Source of the DNA: Heyndrickxia sporothermodurans
GTDB taxonomy: Bacteria > Bacillota > Bacilli > Bacillales > Bacillaceae_C
DNA: 64,000 bases
Direction of reading: 5' to 3'
NCBI GenBank assembly: GCA_018333075.1
Contig: BORH01000005.1
Span: forward strand, 288,316 to 352,315
Shown here: positions 1 through 9,096 of the stretch, piece by piece
Numbering within the stretch: position 1 is the stretch's first letter
How the letters are laid out: each line of letters starts with the position of its first letter
Notes under the pieces: generated by a model
Databases searched by the model: none
Seen by the model: the letters and a program-made list of their open reading frames with translations, nothing else
What the model was told of the DNA's origin: nothing
Program-made: the position numbers and the translations under genes

Positions 1-1
1 T

Positions 2-334
2 ATTTCCCATGCATTAAATTCGATAATTCCATTTTTTGTTATGTGTGATCAGCATGATATTCATGTTGTTCCTCAAATAAAAGCCGTTCATAATGAGATG
101 CCGACAATATTTATTTATGATCGTTATCCCGGTGGAATTGGTTTAAGTGAGAAGATTTACGAAAATCTTCAAGATGTAATAAGAAAGACTTATGTGATGA
201 TAAAGCAATGCAGATGTGATAGTGGCTGTCCTTCATGTATTGGATTAGAAGGTACATCTTCAAAAACAAAAGTTGTTGCTCTACAATTATTAAAGCATTT
301 AATAGATTTTGAATCCTATTATGAGGTGAAATGA
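2..334 (+). CDS. mrfA: MrfA (YprA) helicase, C-terminal end only
   Basis: The gene enters from the left edge; the frame is open from base 2, so only about the last 110 residues are present. The part seen matches the C-terminal metal-binding domain (DUF1998 type) of the DEAD/DEAH helicase MrfA. It has the PGGIGLSEK stretch and a Cys cluster in CRCDSGCPSCIG, typical of the four-Cys zinc site. In B. subtilis MrfA works with the exonuclease MrfB in repair of mitomycin C lesions independently of UvrABC. The stop lies one base before the mrfB start codon, so the two are surely co-transcribed. The helicase motifs are outside the window. Confidence 0.88.
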   Translation: MSHALNSIIPFFVMCDQHDIHVVPQIKAVHNEMPTIFIYDRYPGGIGLSEKIYENLQDVIRKTYVMIKQCRCDSGCPSCIGLEGTSSKTKVVALQLLKHLIDFESYYEVK

Positions 335-335
335 A

Positions 336-1592
336 GTGTCAATAAAAAAAAAGCTGCAACGTTTTAAAAAGCATCTTGGACATAAAGAGAAATCACCTCT
401 TTTAACGAATCCTCCTGTAGTAGATAATGAGGAAACAACCATCATTTCAGATATCCCATATTTAGATATGTGGGAAAAAGAAAATACTAGGTTGTATACG
501 TTTGATAATGAATATTGCTTCATTCGTGAAGTACGTTATCCATTAGATCATCTACATGGGAAGTATTATTTTCAAGACTTTTTAAAGGCTGTACAAATGT
601 GGAATAGTGGTTCGGTAATGCACCCACTATCTGCTACTGGATTTCGACCTGAAGATCTATTCTTTTTTGATACTGAGACAACTGGCTTAGGTGGAGGAAC
701 TGGGAATACAATTTTTTTACTTGGATATGCAAGTGTAATAAATGAAGAGATCGTACTTAAGCAACATGTTTTGCCGGAGCCAGGTTTAGAAATTCCGCTT
801 TATTATAGTTTTCTAGAAAATATTGATTATTCCACTCTTGTTACTTACAATGGGAAGGCTTTTGATTGGCCACAGGTGAAGACAAGACATACATTGATTC
901 GTGAGCATGTACCAAGGCTACCTTCGTTTGGGCATTTTGATTTATATCATGCTTCAAGAAGGTTTTGGAAAGATCGGTTAGACTCAGTAAAATTAATTAA
1001 TATAGAAAAAGAAATCTTAGATTTTAATAGAAAAGATGATATTCCTGGTTACTTAGCTCCTATGATCTATTTTGATTTTGTTGAAAGAAAAAATCCTGAA
1101 GGACTTATTAAGATTTTAAAGCATAATGAAAATGATATACTTTCGTTAATTAGTCTATATACACATTTGACCTTTCAAATTCTTCAACAAGATCCCCGCC
1201 AAACAAGTACCGAAAAAGTACATTTGGGAAAATGGTTTCAATATATTGGAGAGCAGGAGGCTGCATTTAAAACATTTCAAACAGCTGCAAATGCGAATGA
1301 TATTCAAGGTAAATATGAATTAGCCTATCATTATAAAAAACAAAAAAATTTTTTAGAGGCTAAAGCACTTTGGGTAGAGGTAGTGAAAACAGGAGAAGGT
1401 AAAATACAAAAGCTAGCATGTATAGAAGTTGCAAAAATATTAGAACATCAAGAGAAAAATTATTATTTAGCCAAAGAATTTACGGAAAAAGCCATTCATA
1501 TTCATGTTCAACATCAATGTAAATCACCAACAGATTCAGATAAATTTTTACAAGAAGCTCAAAAAAGATTGTTAAGGTTACAAAGGAAATAA
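336..1592 (+). CDS. mrfB: MrfB (YprB) DEDD-family exonuclease
   Basis: 418 residues, GTG start with a GAGGTG ribosome site. The exonuclease core starts near residue 108: FFDTETTGLGGGTGN supplies the first D and E (D112, E114), YNGKAFDWP a later motif and HNENDILSL the final acidic motif. The C-terminal third is helical and resembles TPR repeats, as in known MrfB. In B. subtilis MrfB is the metal-dependent nuclease partner of MrfA in mitomycin-damage repair. It sits directly behind mrfA with a 1-bp gap. The N-terminal 100 residues are the least conserved part. The function is inferred from family and context. Confidence 0.9.
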   Translation: MSIKKKLQRFKKHLGHKEKSPLLTNPPVVDNEETTIISDIPYLDMWEKENTRLYTFDNEYCFIREVRYPLDHLHGKYYFQDFLKAVQMWNSGSVMHPLSATGFRPEDLFFFDTETTGLGGGTGNTIFLLGYASVINEEIVLKQHVLPEPGLEIPLYYSFLENIDYSTLVTYNGKAFDWPQVKTRHTLIREHVPRLPSFGHFDLYHASRRFWKDRLDSVKLINIEKEILDFNRKDDIPGYLAPMIYFDFVERKNPEGLIKILKHNENDILSLISLYTHLTFQILQQDPRQTSTEKVHLGKWFQYIGEQEAAFKTFQTAANANDIQGKYELAYHYKKQKNFLEAKALWVEVVKTGEGKIQKLACIEVAKILEHQEKNYYLAKEFTEKAIHIHVQHQCKSPTDSDKFLQEAQKRLLRLQRK

Positions 1593-1803
1593 TACCCTAT
1601 ATTTCCTGGGGAAGCGCAGGATTCGACGTGGGTTTCAAAAAAATCATACAAATCGCCAAAAAATTACATGTTTGTCATAAAAAATTAATAAATCTGTTAA
1701 ATTTTATAGATTGTGTCGAATAAGCAGACCCTGTAAAATATTTTATTGCAAAGATAAAAGAAAACGAGTCATTATATTGCAATTTAATGGATATGGGGTT
1801 GAA

Positions 1804-1902
1804 ATGATGTATCGAGCATTATTTATTCTGTTTTTTATAGTCATTGGACTAACAGCTTTACTTTTTACTAGCTTAAAAGATACTGTCTATTCATTTTTTT
1901 AA
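1804..1902 (+). CDS. small single-pass membrane protein, unknown
   Basis: About 32 residues, almost wholly one hydrophobic segment (ALFILFFIVIGLTALLF) with a short polar tail ending SFF. An ATG-ATG pair (1804 and 1807) follows a weak GGGGTTG ribosome site; the frame is also open to a TTG at 1711, but that extension looks unlike a protein. I do not recognise a family. It could be a real small membrane protein, or chance coding in an AT-rich spacer. Confidence 0.35.
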   Translation: MMYRALFILFFIVIGLTALLFTSLKDTVYSFF

Positions 1903-2056
1903 TATGGAAGAAATGAAAATAAAAATCTAACTAGAGTATTAGCAAATCCTAATATAAGGAATAATATAAAAATAGGTATTTGAATTAGTACATGTTATAG
2001 CCTTTTAACATAGTTTGTTAATGTACCATGACAAATTATTGAAAGGAGATTTGACG

Positions 2057-2323
2057 ATGTTTTGTGGGAAAATATTACCTCCTATCGTTCATCCAACTAA
2101 ATGCTGTATAAAAAATACTCATGAGAATTATATTCAACCACATATTTATCCTTCTCATACAACAAATGTACATCATACAGTTATTGGACATAAAAGTTAC
2201 TATCCGCATACGGAGTCTTTTGTAAATGATGTTACCAATGTAAACTTGGGTCCAGGAGTTGGCCCTATACCTGGTGGTCCGGGACCTGGATATGGTGCAG
2301 GTCCAATGCCATATGGTTATTAA
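2057..2323 (+). CDS. cotD: CotD-like inner spore coat protein
   Basis: 88 residues from ATG 2057, which lies 8 nt after a strong AAAGGAG; an upstream in-frame ATG at 2015 has no such site. The first half follows the CotD pattern: PPIVHPTKCC near the start, then PHIYPSHTTNVHH and a YYPHT segment, all rich in His, Pro and Tyr. The tail is Gly/Pro rich (PGVGPIPGGPGPGYG), unlike the short Cys-rich end of B. subtilis CotD. It is expected in the inner spore coat during late sporulation. Position between mrfB and ypsA matches B. subtilis. Confidence 0.85.
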   Translation: MFCGKILPPIVHPTKCCIKNTHENYIQPHIYPSHTTNVHHTVIGHKSYYPHTESFVNDVTNVNLGPGVGPIPGGPGPGYGAGPMPYGY

Positions 2324-2335
2324 ATAACTATTATG

Positions 2336-2364
2336 ACAAGGATGGATATCCATCCTTGTTTTTG
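2336..2364 (+). terminator. cotD terminator
   Basis: Perfect 10-bp stem ACAAGGATGG / CCATCCTTGT with loop ATAT, followed by a run of T. Confidence 0.88.
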
Positions 2365-2397
2365 TGAAGTAGTTTATTATATAAAGGAGAGAAAATA

Positions 2398-2949
2398 GTG
2401 AAGGTCATATCCATAACTGGGTATAAACCGTTTGAATTAGGGATATTTTCAAATAATGAGCCCGCTATCGACTATATTAAAAAAGCAATTAAAAAAGAAT
2501 TGATTCAATTACTTGATAATGGGTTAGAATGGGTTCTTATTTCTGGCCAATTAGGCGTCGAGCTTTGGGCAGCTGAGGTAGTTTATGAATTACAGGAAGA
2601 TTACCCAAATTTAAAATTGGCTATACTTACTCCGTTTTTAAATCATCATGAGGGCTGGAATGAGAAAAACCGAGAATATTACGAAATGATTCTATCTCAG
2701 GCTGATTTTGTTGACTCCATTTCAAAGCAACCATATATCGGTCCTCAACAGTTTAGAAATAAAAATAGAATTTTTCTTCATAAAAGCCAGGGCATACTCA
2801 TAATTTATGATGAACAAAATGAAGGGTCACCCAAATACATACTTGAAGAAGCAAAAAGATACAAAGAGCATATTAAATATGAAATTCGTACGATTGATTT
2901 TTTTGAAATACAAATGATAATAGAAGATGAGCAATGGAACACATATTAA
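2398..2949 (+). CDS. ypsA: YpsA, SLOG/DUF1273 protein
   Basis: 183 residues, GTG start 8 nt after AAAGGAGA. It shows the DUF1273 layout: ITGYKP at the N-terminus, [12 protein letters not shown] in the first third (nucleotide-binding type Gly-rich turn), and [12 protein letters not shown]. The fold is Rossmann-like (SLOG superfamily). B. subtilis and S. aureus YpsA influence cell division and FtsZ placement; the biochemical ligand is not settled. It lies directly upstream of gpsB, the same order as in B. subtilis, which fits a shared role in growth and division. Confidence 0.9.
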   Translation: MKVISITGYKPFELGIFSNNEPAIDYIKKAIKKELIQLLDNGLEWVLISGQLGVELWAAEVVYELQEDYPNLKLAILTPFLNHHEGWNEKNREYYEMILSQADFVDSISKQPYIGPQQFRNKNRIFLHKSQGILIIYDEQNEGSPKYILEEAKRYKEHIKYEIRTIDFFEIQMIIEDEQWNTY

Positions 2950-3021
2950 ATTGACAAATATACTAATATTTGAAAGAATAATAATAATGGGCATTTGCGA
3001 AAACTTAAGGTGGTGTGTTAA

Positions 3022-3324
3022 ATGTTATCTGATAAAGTCAAATTGACTGCTAAAGATATATTAGAGAAAGAATTTAAAACTGCGGTTAGAGGATATAAAC
3101 AAGAAGAAGTAGATAAATTTTTAGATTTTATTATTAAGGATTATGAAACATTTCATCAAATTATTGAAGATTTACAACAGGAAAATATGCGTTTAAAGAA
3201 GCAAGCGGATGATTCATTTCGCAGACAACCTTCGCAGCCAACAACAGGGACGACCAATTTTGATATTTTAAAAAGACTTTCGAATTTAGAAAAACATGTT
3301 TTTGGCAGTAAATTGAGTGAATAA
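3022..3324 (+). CDS. gpsB: GpsB, DivIVA-like cell division regulator
   Basis: 100 residues. The N-terminal membrane-binding domain is clear ([18 protein letters not shown] followed by [10 protein letters not shown]), then a coiled coil ([10 protein letters not shown]), a Pro/Thr-rich linker and the C-terminal helix [16 protein letters not shown]. GpsB shuttles between septum and side wall and guides penicillin-binding proteins, acting as a trimer of dimers. ATG follows AAGGTGGTG. Position between ypsA and rnpB is the standard Bacillus order. Confidence 0.95.
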   Translation: MLSDKVKLTAKDILEKEFKTAVRGYKQEEVDKFLDFIIKDYETFHQIIEDLQQENMRLKKQADDSFRRQPSQPTTGTTNFDILKRLSNLEKHVFGSKLSE

Positions 3325-3352
3325 ATTTATTGCAATTGGAATAAATTTCTTA

Positions 3353-3381
3353 TTGCAAGTGTAAGGAAAGTTATTTATAAT
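3353..3381 (+). promoter_or_regulatory. sigma-A promoter for rnpB
   Basis: TTGCAA at 3353-3358 and TATAAT at 3376-3381 with exactly 17 bp between them. The predicted start near 3388 lies just before the RNase P RNA. Confidence 0.8.
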
Positions 3382-3401
3382 ATATTAGCGGTCAATCCGT
3401 T

Positions 3402-3817
3402 ATGAATAACGTTTGGGTAATCGCTGCAACAGTTATTGTTGTTGAGGAAAGTCCATGCTCGCACGGTGCTGAGATGCCCGTAGTGTTCGTGCCTAGCGAA
3501 GTCATAAGCTAGGGCAGTTTGGTATTTACTGGACTGACGGCAGGAAAAGCTCCTAAGTCTATTAATAGATATGGAGTGACTACCTTGAAAGTGCCACAGT
3601 GACGTAGCCTTGTAAGAAATTACAAGGGTGGAACGAGGTAAACCCCGCGAGCGAGAAACTCAAATTATGGTAGGGGAACCCTTTTAGAGGAACTCAACGA
3701 AGAAAGGGACAAGCATCTAATGCTTGTAGATAGATGATTACCACCTGAGTACGAGATCATTACCTGATCGTTTGGAGTACAACGGTACAGAACATGGCTT
3801 ACAAAACGTTATTTAGG
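3402..3817 (+). ncRNA. rnpB: RNase P RNA (class B)
   Basis: Catalytic RNA that matures tRNA 5' ends. Conserved blocks are present in order: GAGGAAAGTCCATGCTCGCA, CTGAGATGCCCGTAGTG, TGAAAGTGCCACAGTGACG, the GGTAAACCCC region, AGATAGATGATTACC and the final ACATGGCTTACA. The closing P1 helix is visible: AATAACGTTT at 3405-3414 pairs perfectly with AAACGTTATT at 3804-3813. The layout is the Bacillus-type (B) fold. Ends are set from P1 and may be off by a few bases. Confidence 0.96.
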
Positions 3818-3831
3818 TAAAAGAACATAGA

Positions 3832-3869
3832 AATAATGCTCTCCTTCCGTTAGGAGAGCATTATTTGTA
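3832..3869 (+). terminator. rnpB terminator
   Basis: Perfect 14-bp stem AATAATGCTCTCCT / AGGAGAGCATTATT with a 6-nt loop. The T tract after it is short. The stretch from here to 3981 has no gene. Confidence 0.8.
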
Positions 3870-3981
3870 TAAAGCTTCTTACATAGTTTGAACAGAAACA
3901 ATTTTTATAACATTAAAATCAATCATAAAAATATTTTTATCATGCAAAATATTAAGTAGTTACATGTAGAAGGGTGAAGTT

Positions 3982-5118
3982 ATGTCAAAGTACTCATTAA
4001 TTGCTACTGCAGCAATGGGATTAGAATCTTTAGTAGCAAAAGAAGTAAAGCAATTAGGCTACGAATGCCAAGTAGATAATGGGAAAATTGAATACAAGGG
4101 TGATGCTAACGCAATAGCTCGAAGTAATCTTTGGTTGAGAACTGCTGATAGGGTGAAAATAAAAGTTGGTGAATTTAAAGCACTATCGTTTGACGAGCTT
4201 TTTGAAAAAACGAAAGCACTTAATTGGGAGAACTTTCTTCCAGAAAATGCTGAATTTCCTGTCCAAGGTAAATCAGTTAAATCTAAATTATTTAGTGTAT
4301 CTGATTGTCAAGCCATAGTTAAGAAAGCGATTGTTGAACGACTCCGGTCACATTATAAAAAAGTTTCTTGGTTTGAGGAAAACGGACCATTATTTAAAAT
4401 TGAAGTAGCATTGCACAAGGATGTAGCTACATTAACGATTGATACAAGCGGTGTAGGTTTACATAAACGCGGTTACAGAGTTAATCAAGGTGAGGCACCA
4501 TTAAAGGAAACGTTAGCTGCCGCATTGATTCAATTGACGAATTGGCATCCAGATCGGCCATTTTGTGATCCGTTCTGTGGCTCAGGTACTCTTCCAATTG
4601 AAGCAGCATTAATTGGTCAAAATATTGCTCCAGGATTTAATCGAGACTTTGCTTCGGAAGCATGGCCTTGGATCGGAGAACAGATTTGGGAAGAGGCAAG
4701 AAATGAAGCTGAGGATTTAGCTAAATATGATCAACCTTTAAATATTATTGGAACGGATATTGATCATCGGATGGTATCAATAGCAAAAGAAAATGCAATT
4801 GAGGCTGGATTTGGGGATTTAATAGAGTTTAAGCAAATGCAAGTGACAGACTTTACGTCAAAAGACCAGTACGGAGTCTTAGTTGGAAATCCTCCATATG
4901 GTGAGCGTCTTGGTGAGAGGAATGAGGTTGAAAAAATGTATCGGGAAATGGGACAGACTTTCTCTATGCTTGATACATGGTCAATTTATATTTTAACTTC
5001 TAATGAGCAATTTGAAGAATTATATGGAAAAAAGGCAACAAAAAAGCGGAAATTATTTAATGGATTTATTCGAACAGATTTATATCAATATTGGGGGCCT
5101 CGTCCTCCAAGAAGTTAA
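3982..5118 (+). CDS. ypsC: YpsC, THUMP-domain 23S rRNA guanine-N2 methyltransferase (RlmL/K-like)
   Basis: 378 residues, ATG after AGAAGGGTGA. Residues 1-165 form the THUMP-containing RNA-binding part. The rest is a class I SAM methyltransferase of the UPF0020 type: DPFCGSGTLPIEAAL near 196 (SAM motif I), GTDID (acidic ribose contact) and the catalytic GNPPYGERLG near 303. Relatives such as E. coli RlmL make m2G in 23S rRNA. The exact target of the Bacillus protein is inferred from family. It is monocistronic or paired with the small gene that follows. Confidence 0.92.
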   Translation: MSKYSLIATAAMGLESLVAKEVKQLGYECQVDNGKIEYKGDANAIARSNLWLRTADRVKIKVGEFKALSFDELFEKTKALNWENFLPENAEFPVQGKSVKSKLFSVSDCQAIVKKAIVERLRSHYKKVSWFEENGPLFKIEVALHKDVATLTIDTSGVGLHKRGYRVNQGEAPLKETLAAALIQLTNWHPDRPFCDPFCGSGTLPIEAALIGQNIAPGFNRDFASEAWPWIGEQIWEEARNEAEDLAKYDQPLNIIGTDIDHRMVSIAKENAIEAGFGDLIEFKQMQVTDFTSKDQYGVLVGNPPYGERLGERNEVEKMYREMGQTFSMLDTWSIYILTSNEQFEELYGKKATKKRKLFNGFIRTDLYQYWGPRPPRS

Positions 5119-5188
5119 GAACTTGGTATATTTCACTACTTCTCTGTGTATAATCATATATATAAATGAACAAGGAGTGGGAAGTAGT

Positions 5189-5365
5189 TTGCCAATTTAT
5201 TCAATTGACTTTGATAAAATCTCAAGAGCAATTACAAATACATATGAGCTCATGCGGATTGATGAACAGCTTTCAGAAATAGCTTTGGAAAATTTAAAGG
5301 AAGCAGAAAAGTTGTTATCTGATGCACGCAGCTATGTATTAACGAAAGACCAATCCGTTATATAA
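5189..5365 (+). CDS. small helical protein, unknown
   Basis: 58 residues from a TTG start 9 nt after AAGGAGTG; the frame is open further upstream but overlaps ypsC without a ribosome site. The sequence is acidic and helical (ISRAITNTYELMRIDEQLSE, then LKEAEKLLSDA). No Cys, no membrane segment. I do not recognise the family. The strong ribosome site and the terminator just after its stop support a real gene. Confidence 0.6.
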   Translation: MPIYSIDFDKISRAITNTYELMRIDEQLSEIALENLKEAEKLLSDARSYVLTKDQSVI

Positions 5366-5403
5366 AAACGCAAGTGTATATGAATGCACTTGCGTTTTTA
5401 ATT
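5364..5403 (+). terminator. terminator
   Basis: Perfect 13-bp stem AAAAACGCAAGTG / CACTTGCGTTTTT with a 10-nt loop, overlapping the last base pairs of the small gene. Confidence 0.9.
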
Positions 5404-5495
5404 GTATGTACCACTGTAATTTTTTATCATTCTCTAATTTTATTATATATGTGAGAAACGTATACAAGTATGTTAGTACAGCTGGAGGAACTTAA

Positions 5496-7418
5496 ATGAA
5501 AAATGGATTACCATTTACAATATCAAAAGAAGAGTCATTTTATGAGAAATTCGGAGAGTGGATTGGTGATGTTTTTTATGACATATTACCAGAAAAAGGA
5601 TTTGAATTAAGAGATGAACAGATTTATATGGCATTCCAACTAGAAAAAGCTTTTAAGAATAAACAGGTTATTTTTGCTGAAGCGGGTGTTGGTACTGGAA
5701 AAACAATTGTTTACTTGTTATATGCTATTTGTTATGCCCGTTATACAGGAAGGCCAGCTATCATTGCTTGTGCGGACGAAACATTAATTGAGCAATTAGT
5801 AAAAAAGGAAGGGGATATAAAAAAGCTTGAAACTGCACTTGGTATCGAGACAGATGTCAGACTAGCAAAATCCAGAGAGCAGTATTTATGTCTAAAAAAA
5901 CTTGACCAAATGGTATTAAAAAAAGACTCTGATGAGATTCCCTTAATTTACGATACACTACCGGAGTTTGTACATTCTCAAGGCTCAATGCTTAAATATG
6001 AAAAATACGGGGATAGAAAGGATTATTCAAGTGTCTCGGAAGATACTTGGAAATCTGTTTCATGGGATTCCTTACAGGATTGTTTTTCTTGCGAAGTCCG
6101 TCATCGTTGTGGGCAAACTCTCCATCGGGATTATTACCGTAAAGCAGCAGATTTGATTGTTTGTTCACATGATTATTATATGGAGCATATATGGACAAAG
6201 GATTCTCGAGTAAGAGAGGGACAGCTGCCGCTTTTACCGGAGGCTAGCTGTGTCATTTTTGACGAGGGACATCTTCTTGAGTTTGCCTGCCAAAAAGCAT
6301 TAACATACCGTATTCAATCCGAAACTTTGGAAAAATTACTAACACGTTTAATGGAAAACGATGTACGTGAAGAAACTCTTTATACGATAGAAAATATTTT
6401 ATATATAAATGACAATTTATTTCATACTCTTCAAAGGGAAGCATTACCTGTTACAGGATCTAATCGTTTTAATATAATCAAAACAAATGAAATGATTCGT
6501 ATAGCCCAAAGCTTAAGAATGCAAATTGATAAGCTCTCGGAGCAACTTGTATATGAAAGCGAAATGTTTGTATTAAACGAATATGACTTACGAATTGTTG
6601 AGGAATATATAGAACAAATTTTGTATTCCCTAAAATTATTATTGGAAGATAGTGAAGGAATTGTATGGTTTGAGACGACTGAATCTGATCATACCCTTGT
6701 TATTATGCCAAGACTAGTTGAAGAAATTTTACGTAATGAGGTTTTTTCTAAAAACATTCCGTATGTATTTTCTTCTGCGACCCTGTCCAATAATGGAGAT
6801 TATTCTTATATTGCGAAAAGCCTAGGTATTGAACAGTACATCCATTTGAAAGTTCATTCACCATTCGATTATGAAAGTAATATGTTTCTTGATATTTATG
6901 AATATCAGCAATTAGCTAATAAATATAATGAAATATATCGTACGATAAATAAGGTTAAAGGAAAAAGTCTGATACTCTTTAATTCTAAAAGTTCAATGAG
7001 TAAATTTAAGGAATATATCAAGCGAAAAAAGACAGACATAGAAATTCTTTTTGAAGGGGATGGGGAAATTAGCTATTTAGTTGAAAGGTTTCAAGGAAAT
7101 GAAGAAACAGTTCTCTGCTCCTATCATTTGTGGGAAGGGTTAGACATTCCTGGTCCATCCTTATCCAATGTTATTATAGCTGATCTTCCATTCCCACCTC
7201 ATGATCCAGTTTTTGATGCGAAAAGAAAGATGAGCAAAAGTCCATTTATTGAAGTGGATATGCCTTATATGTTATTAAGATTGAGGCAGGGAATAGGAAG
7301 ACTGATTCGTACATCAACAGATAAAGGAACCATCCATATCTGGTTAACCACAGAGGAAAAAGAAAAATATCTTACTGACCTTTTCCCTATTTTACCTGTT
7401 GAATCAAACCTTCTCTAA
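5496..7418 (+). CDS. ypvA: YpvA, DinG/XPD-type ATP-dependent helicase
   Basis: 640 residues. Walker A is AGVGTGKT near residue 63-70, the DEAD-like box is FDEGHLLEF, and SSATLS and the final GIGRLIR arginine-finger motif mark the second RecA domain. Cysteines between them (YLCLKK, then CFSCEVRHRC) are positioned like the iron-sulfur cluster ligands of XPD/DinG helicases. Family members unwind DNA 5' to 3' in repair. ATG follows TGGAGGAA. Next to ypwA as in B. subtilis. Substrate is not known. Confidence 0.9.
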   Translation: MKNGLPFTISKEESFYEKFGEWIGDVFYDILPEKGFELRDEQIYMAFQLEKAFKNKQVIFAEAGVGTGKTIVYLLYAICYARYTGRPAIIACADETLIEQLVKKEGDIKKLETALGIETDVRLAKSREQYLCLKKLDQMVLKKDSDEIPLIYDTLPEFVHSQGSMLKYEKYGDRKDYSSVSEDTWKSVSWDSLQDCFSCEVRHRCGQTLHRDYYRKAADLIVCSHDYYMEHIWTKDSRVREGQLPLLPEASCVIFDEGHLLEFACQKALTYRIQSETLEKLLTRLMENDVREETLYTIENILYINDNLFHTLQREALPVTGSNRFNIIKTNEMIRIAQSLRMQIDKLSEQLVYESEMFVLNEYDLRIVEEYIEQILYSLKLLLEDSEGIVWFETTESDHTLVIMPRLVEEILRNEVFSKNIPYVFSSATLSNNGDYSYIAKSLGIEQYIHLKVHSPFDYESNMFLDIYEYQQLANKYNEIYRTINKVKGKSLILFNSKSSMSKFKEYIKRKKTDIEILFEGDGEISYLVERFQGNEETVLCSYHLWEGLDIPGPSLSNVIIADLPFPPHDPVFDAKRKMSKSPFIEVDMPYMLLRLRQGIGRLIRTSTDKGTIHIWLTTEEKEKYLTDLFPILPVESNLL

Positions 7419-7438
7419 ATTTTAGGGAAGGTTTTCTT
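7406..7438 (+). terminator. ypvA terminator
   Basis: Hairpin AAACCTTCTCTAAA / TTTAGGGAAGGTTT (one G-T pair) that starts inside the last codons of ypvA, followed by TTTTCTT. Confidence 0.75.
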
Positions 7439-7510
7439 AATTGTTCTCCCTTTTCAGAAGAATATGATAAAATAATATTGATTGTGATTTATAAGAGAGG
7501 GGAAAACACA

Positions 7511-9019
7511 ATGGCTGAACATATAAAAGAAATAGAAAAAGAATTTTTAGAATACGTAAAAAAAATGCAAGCATATAATGAAGCACTTGGTTTAATATAT
7601 TGGGATTTACGTACAGGGGCTCCTAAAAATGGGGTGGATCAACGATCAGAAGTTGTTGGAATGCTTTCTTCTGAAGTTTTCCAAATGTCAACTTCAGAGG
7701 AGATGGCCGCATACATAGCAAGTTTAAAAGGAAATGAAGAATTATCAGAAGTAACAAAGAAAACATTAGAAGAGTGTCAAAAAGATTATGATCGCAATAA
7801 AAAAATACCTGCTAATGAGTATAAAGAGTATGTAGTATTGCAATCGAAAGCAGAATCTATATGGGAAGAGGCGCGAGCAAAATCTGATTTTAAAATGTTC
7901 CAGCCGTACTTAGAAAAAATTGTAGCATACCAAAAGAAATTTATTAATTATTGGGGTTATGAAGGAAATAAATATAACACACTGCTTGACATGTATGAGC
8001 CTGGCATAACCGTTGATATACTCGATAAAGTTTTTGGCGAAGTAAGAGATGCGATTATCCCACTAGTTAAGAAAATTTCTGAATCAAATAATAAACCGGA
8101 AACATCTTTTTTATATGAATATTTTTCTAAGGAAAAACAAAAGGAATTTAGCCTGAAAATTTTAGAACAAATGGGTTATGATTTTAATTCTGGACGATTA
8201 GATGAAACTGTCCATCCATTTGCGACAGGTTTAAATCCTGGGGATGTTCGTGTAACAACTAGATATGATGAACAGGATTGGCGAACAGCTGTGTTTGGAA
8301 CGATTCATGAAGGAGGTCATGCACTTTATGAGCAAAATATCTCCAAAGATTTAATTGGTACTTCACTATGTGAGGGAACTTCAATGGGTATACATGAGTC
8401 ACAATCACTATTTTATGAAAATATTGTAGGTAGAGACCTTTCATTTTGGAAACATAATTATCCATTGTTAAAGAAATATGCTGAAGGACAATTTGATGAT
8501 GTTGAGTTAACTCAATTTTATCAGGCTATAAATGAATCCAAACCTTCATTCATTCGTATTGAAGCAGATATGCTTACTTATCCACTCCATATCATTATTA
8601 GATACGAAATCGAAAAAGGCTTATTTAATGATGAATTTGAAGTGAAAGATTTACCTGAAATTTGGAATGATAAATATGAAGAATATTTGGGAATTCGACC
8701 TGAAAATGACGCACAGGGTGTACTCCAAGATGTTCATTGGTCTGGGGGCAGCTTTGGTTATTTTCCTTCTTATGCACTTGGATATATGTACGCTGCACAA
8801 TTTAAGAATGCAATGCTACAAGATTTACCCAACTATGACGATCTTTTAGCTTCTGGCCATCTTAAGCCGATACAGGAATGGTTAACAAAAAACATTCATC
8901 AATTTGGAAAAATGAAAAAACCTCTAGAAATTTTAAAAGATGTGACAGGGGAAGGTTTGAATGCTCGTTATTTAATCGATTATTTAACAAATAAGTATAC
9001 AAAAGTATATAGTTTATAA
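7511..9019 (+). CDS. ypwA: Thermostable (Taq-type) metallocarboxypeptidase, M32 family
   Basis: 502 residues from ATG 7511 with AGAGGGGA upstream; an 11-codon longer frame lacks spacing to that site. The zinc motif HEGGHALYEQN (HExxH) is near residue 265, and the distal zinc Glu lies in the GIHESQSLFYEN block. The conserved YWDLRTGAP is near the start. M32 enzymes trim C-terminal residues from peptides in the cytosol. B. subtilis YpwA has 501 residues and the same neighbour ypvA. Likely a single-gene transcript ending at the hairpin that follows. Confidence 0.93.
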   Translation: MAEHIKEIEKEFLEYVKKMQAYNEALGLIYWDLRTGAPKNGVDQRSEVVGMLSSEVFQMSTSEEMAAYIASLKGNEELSEVTKKTLEECQKDYDRNKKIPANEYKEYVVLQSKAESIWEEARAKSDFKMFQPYLEKIVAYQKKFINYWGYEGNKYNTLLDMYEPGITVDILDKVFGEVRDAIIPLVKKISESNNKPETSFLYEYFSKEKQKEFSLKILEQMGYDFNSGRLDETVHPFATGLNPGDVRVTTRYDEQDWRTAVFGTIHEGGHALYEQNISKDLIGTSLCEGTSMGIHESQSLFYENIVGRDLSFWKHNYPLLKKYAEGQFDDVELTQFYQAINESKPSFIRIEADMLTYPLHIIIRYEIEKGLFNDEFEVKDLPEIWNDKYEEYLGIRPENDAQGVLQDVHWSGGSFGYFPSYALGYMYAAQFKNAMLQDLPNYDDLLASGHLKPIQEWLTKNIHQFGKMKKPLEILKDVTGEGLNARYLIDYLTNKYTKVYSL

Positions 9020-9029
9020 ATGATGAATT

Positions 9030-9060
9030 GCAATCGGTCATAAACCGGTTGCTTTTCTTC
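9030..9060 (+). terminator. ypwA terminator
   Basis: Stem GCAATCGGT / ACCGGTTGC (one G-T pair) with 4-5 nt loop and TTTTCTTC tail. Confidence 0.85.
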
Positions 9061-9096
9061 TAAATATATCATTAAAAACGAAGGGGAGTGATAATA

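Noticed and set aside
1980-2056. sigma-K promoter ahead of cotD
   Set aside because: CATGTTATA only partly fits the -10 pattern and no -35 stands out.
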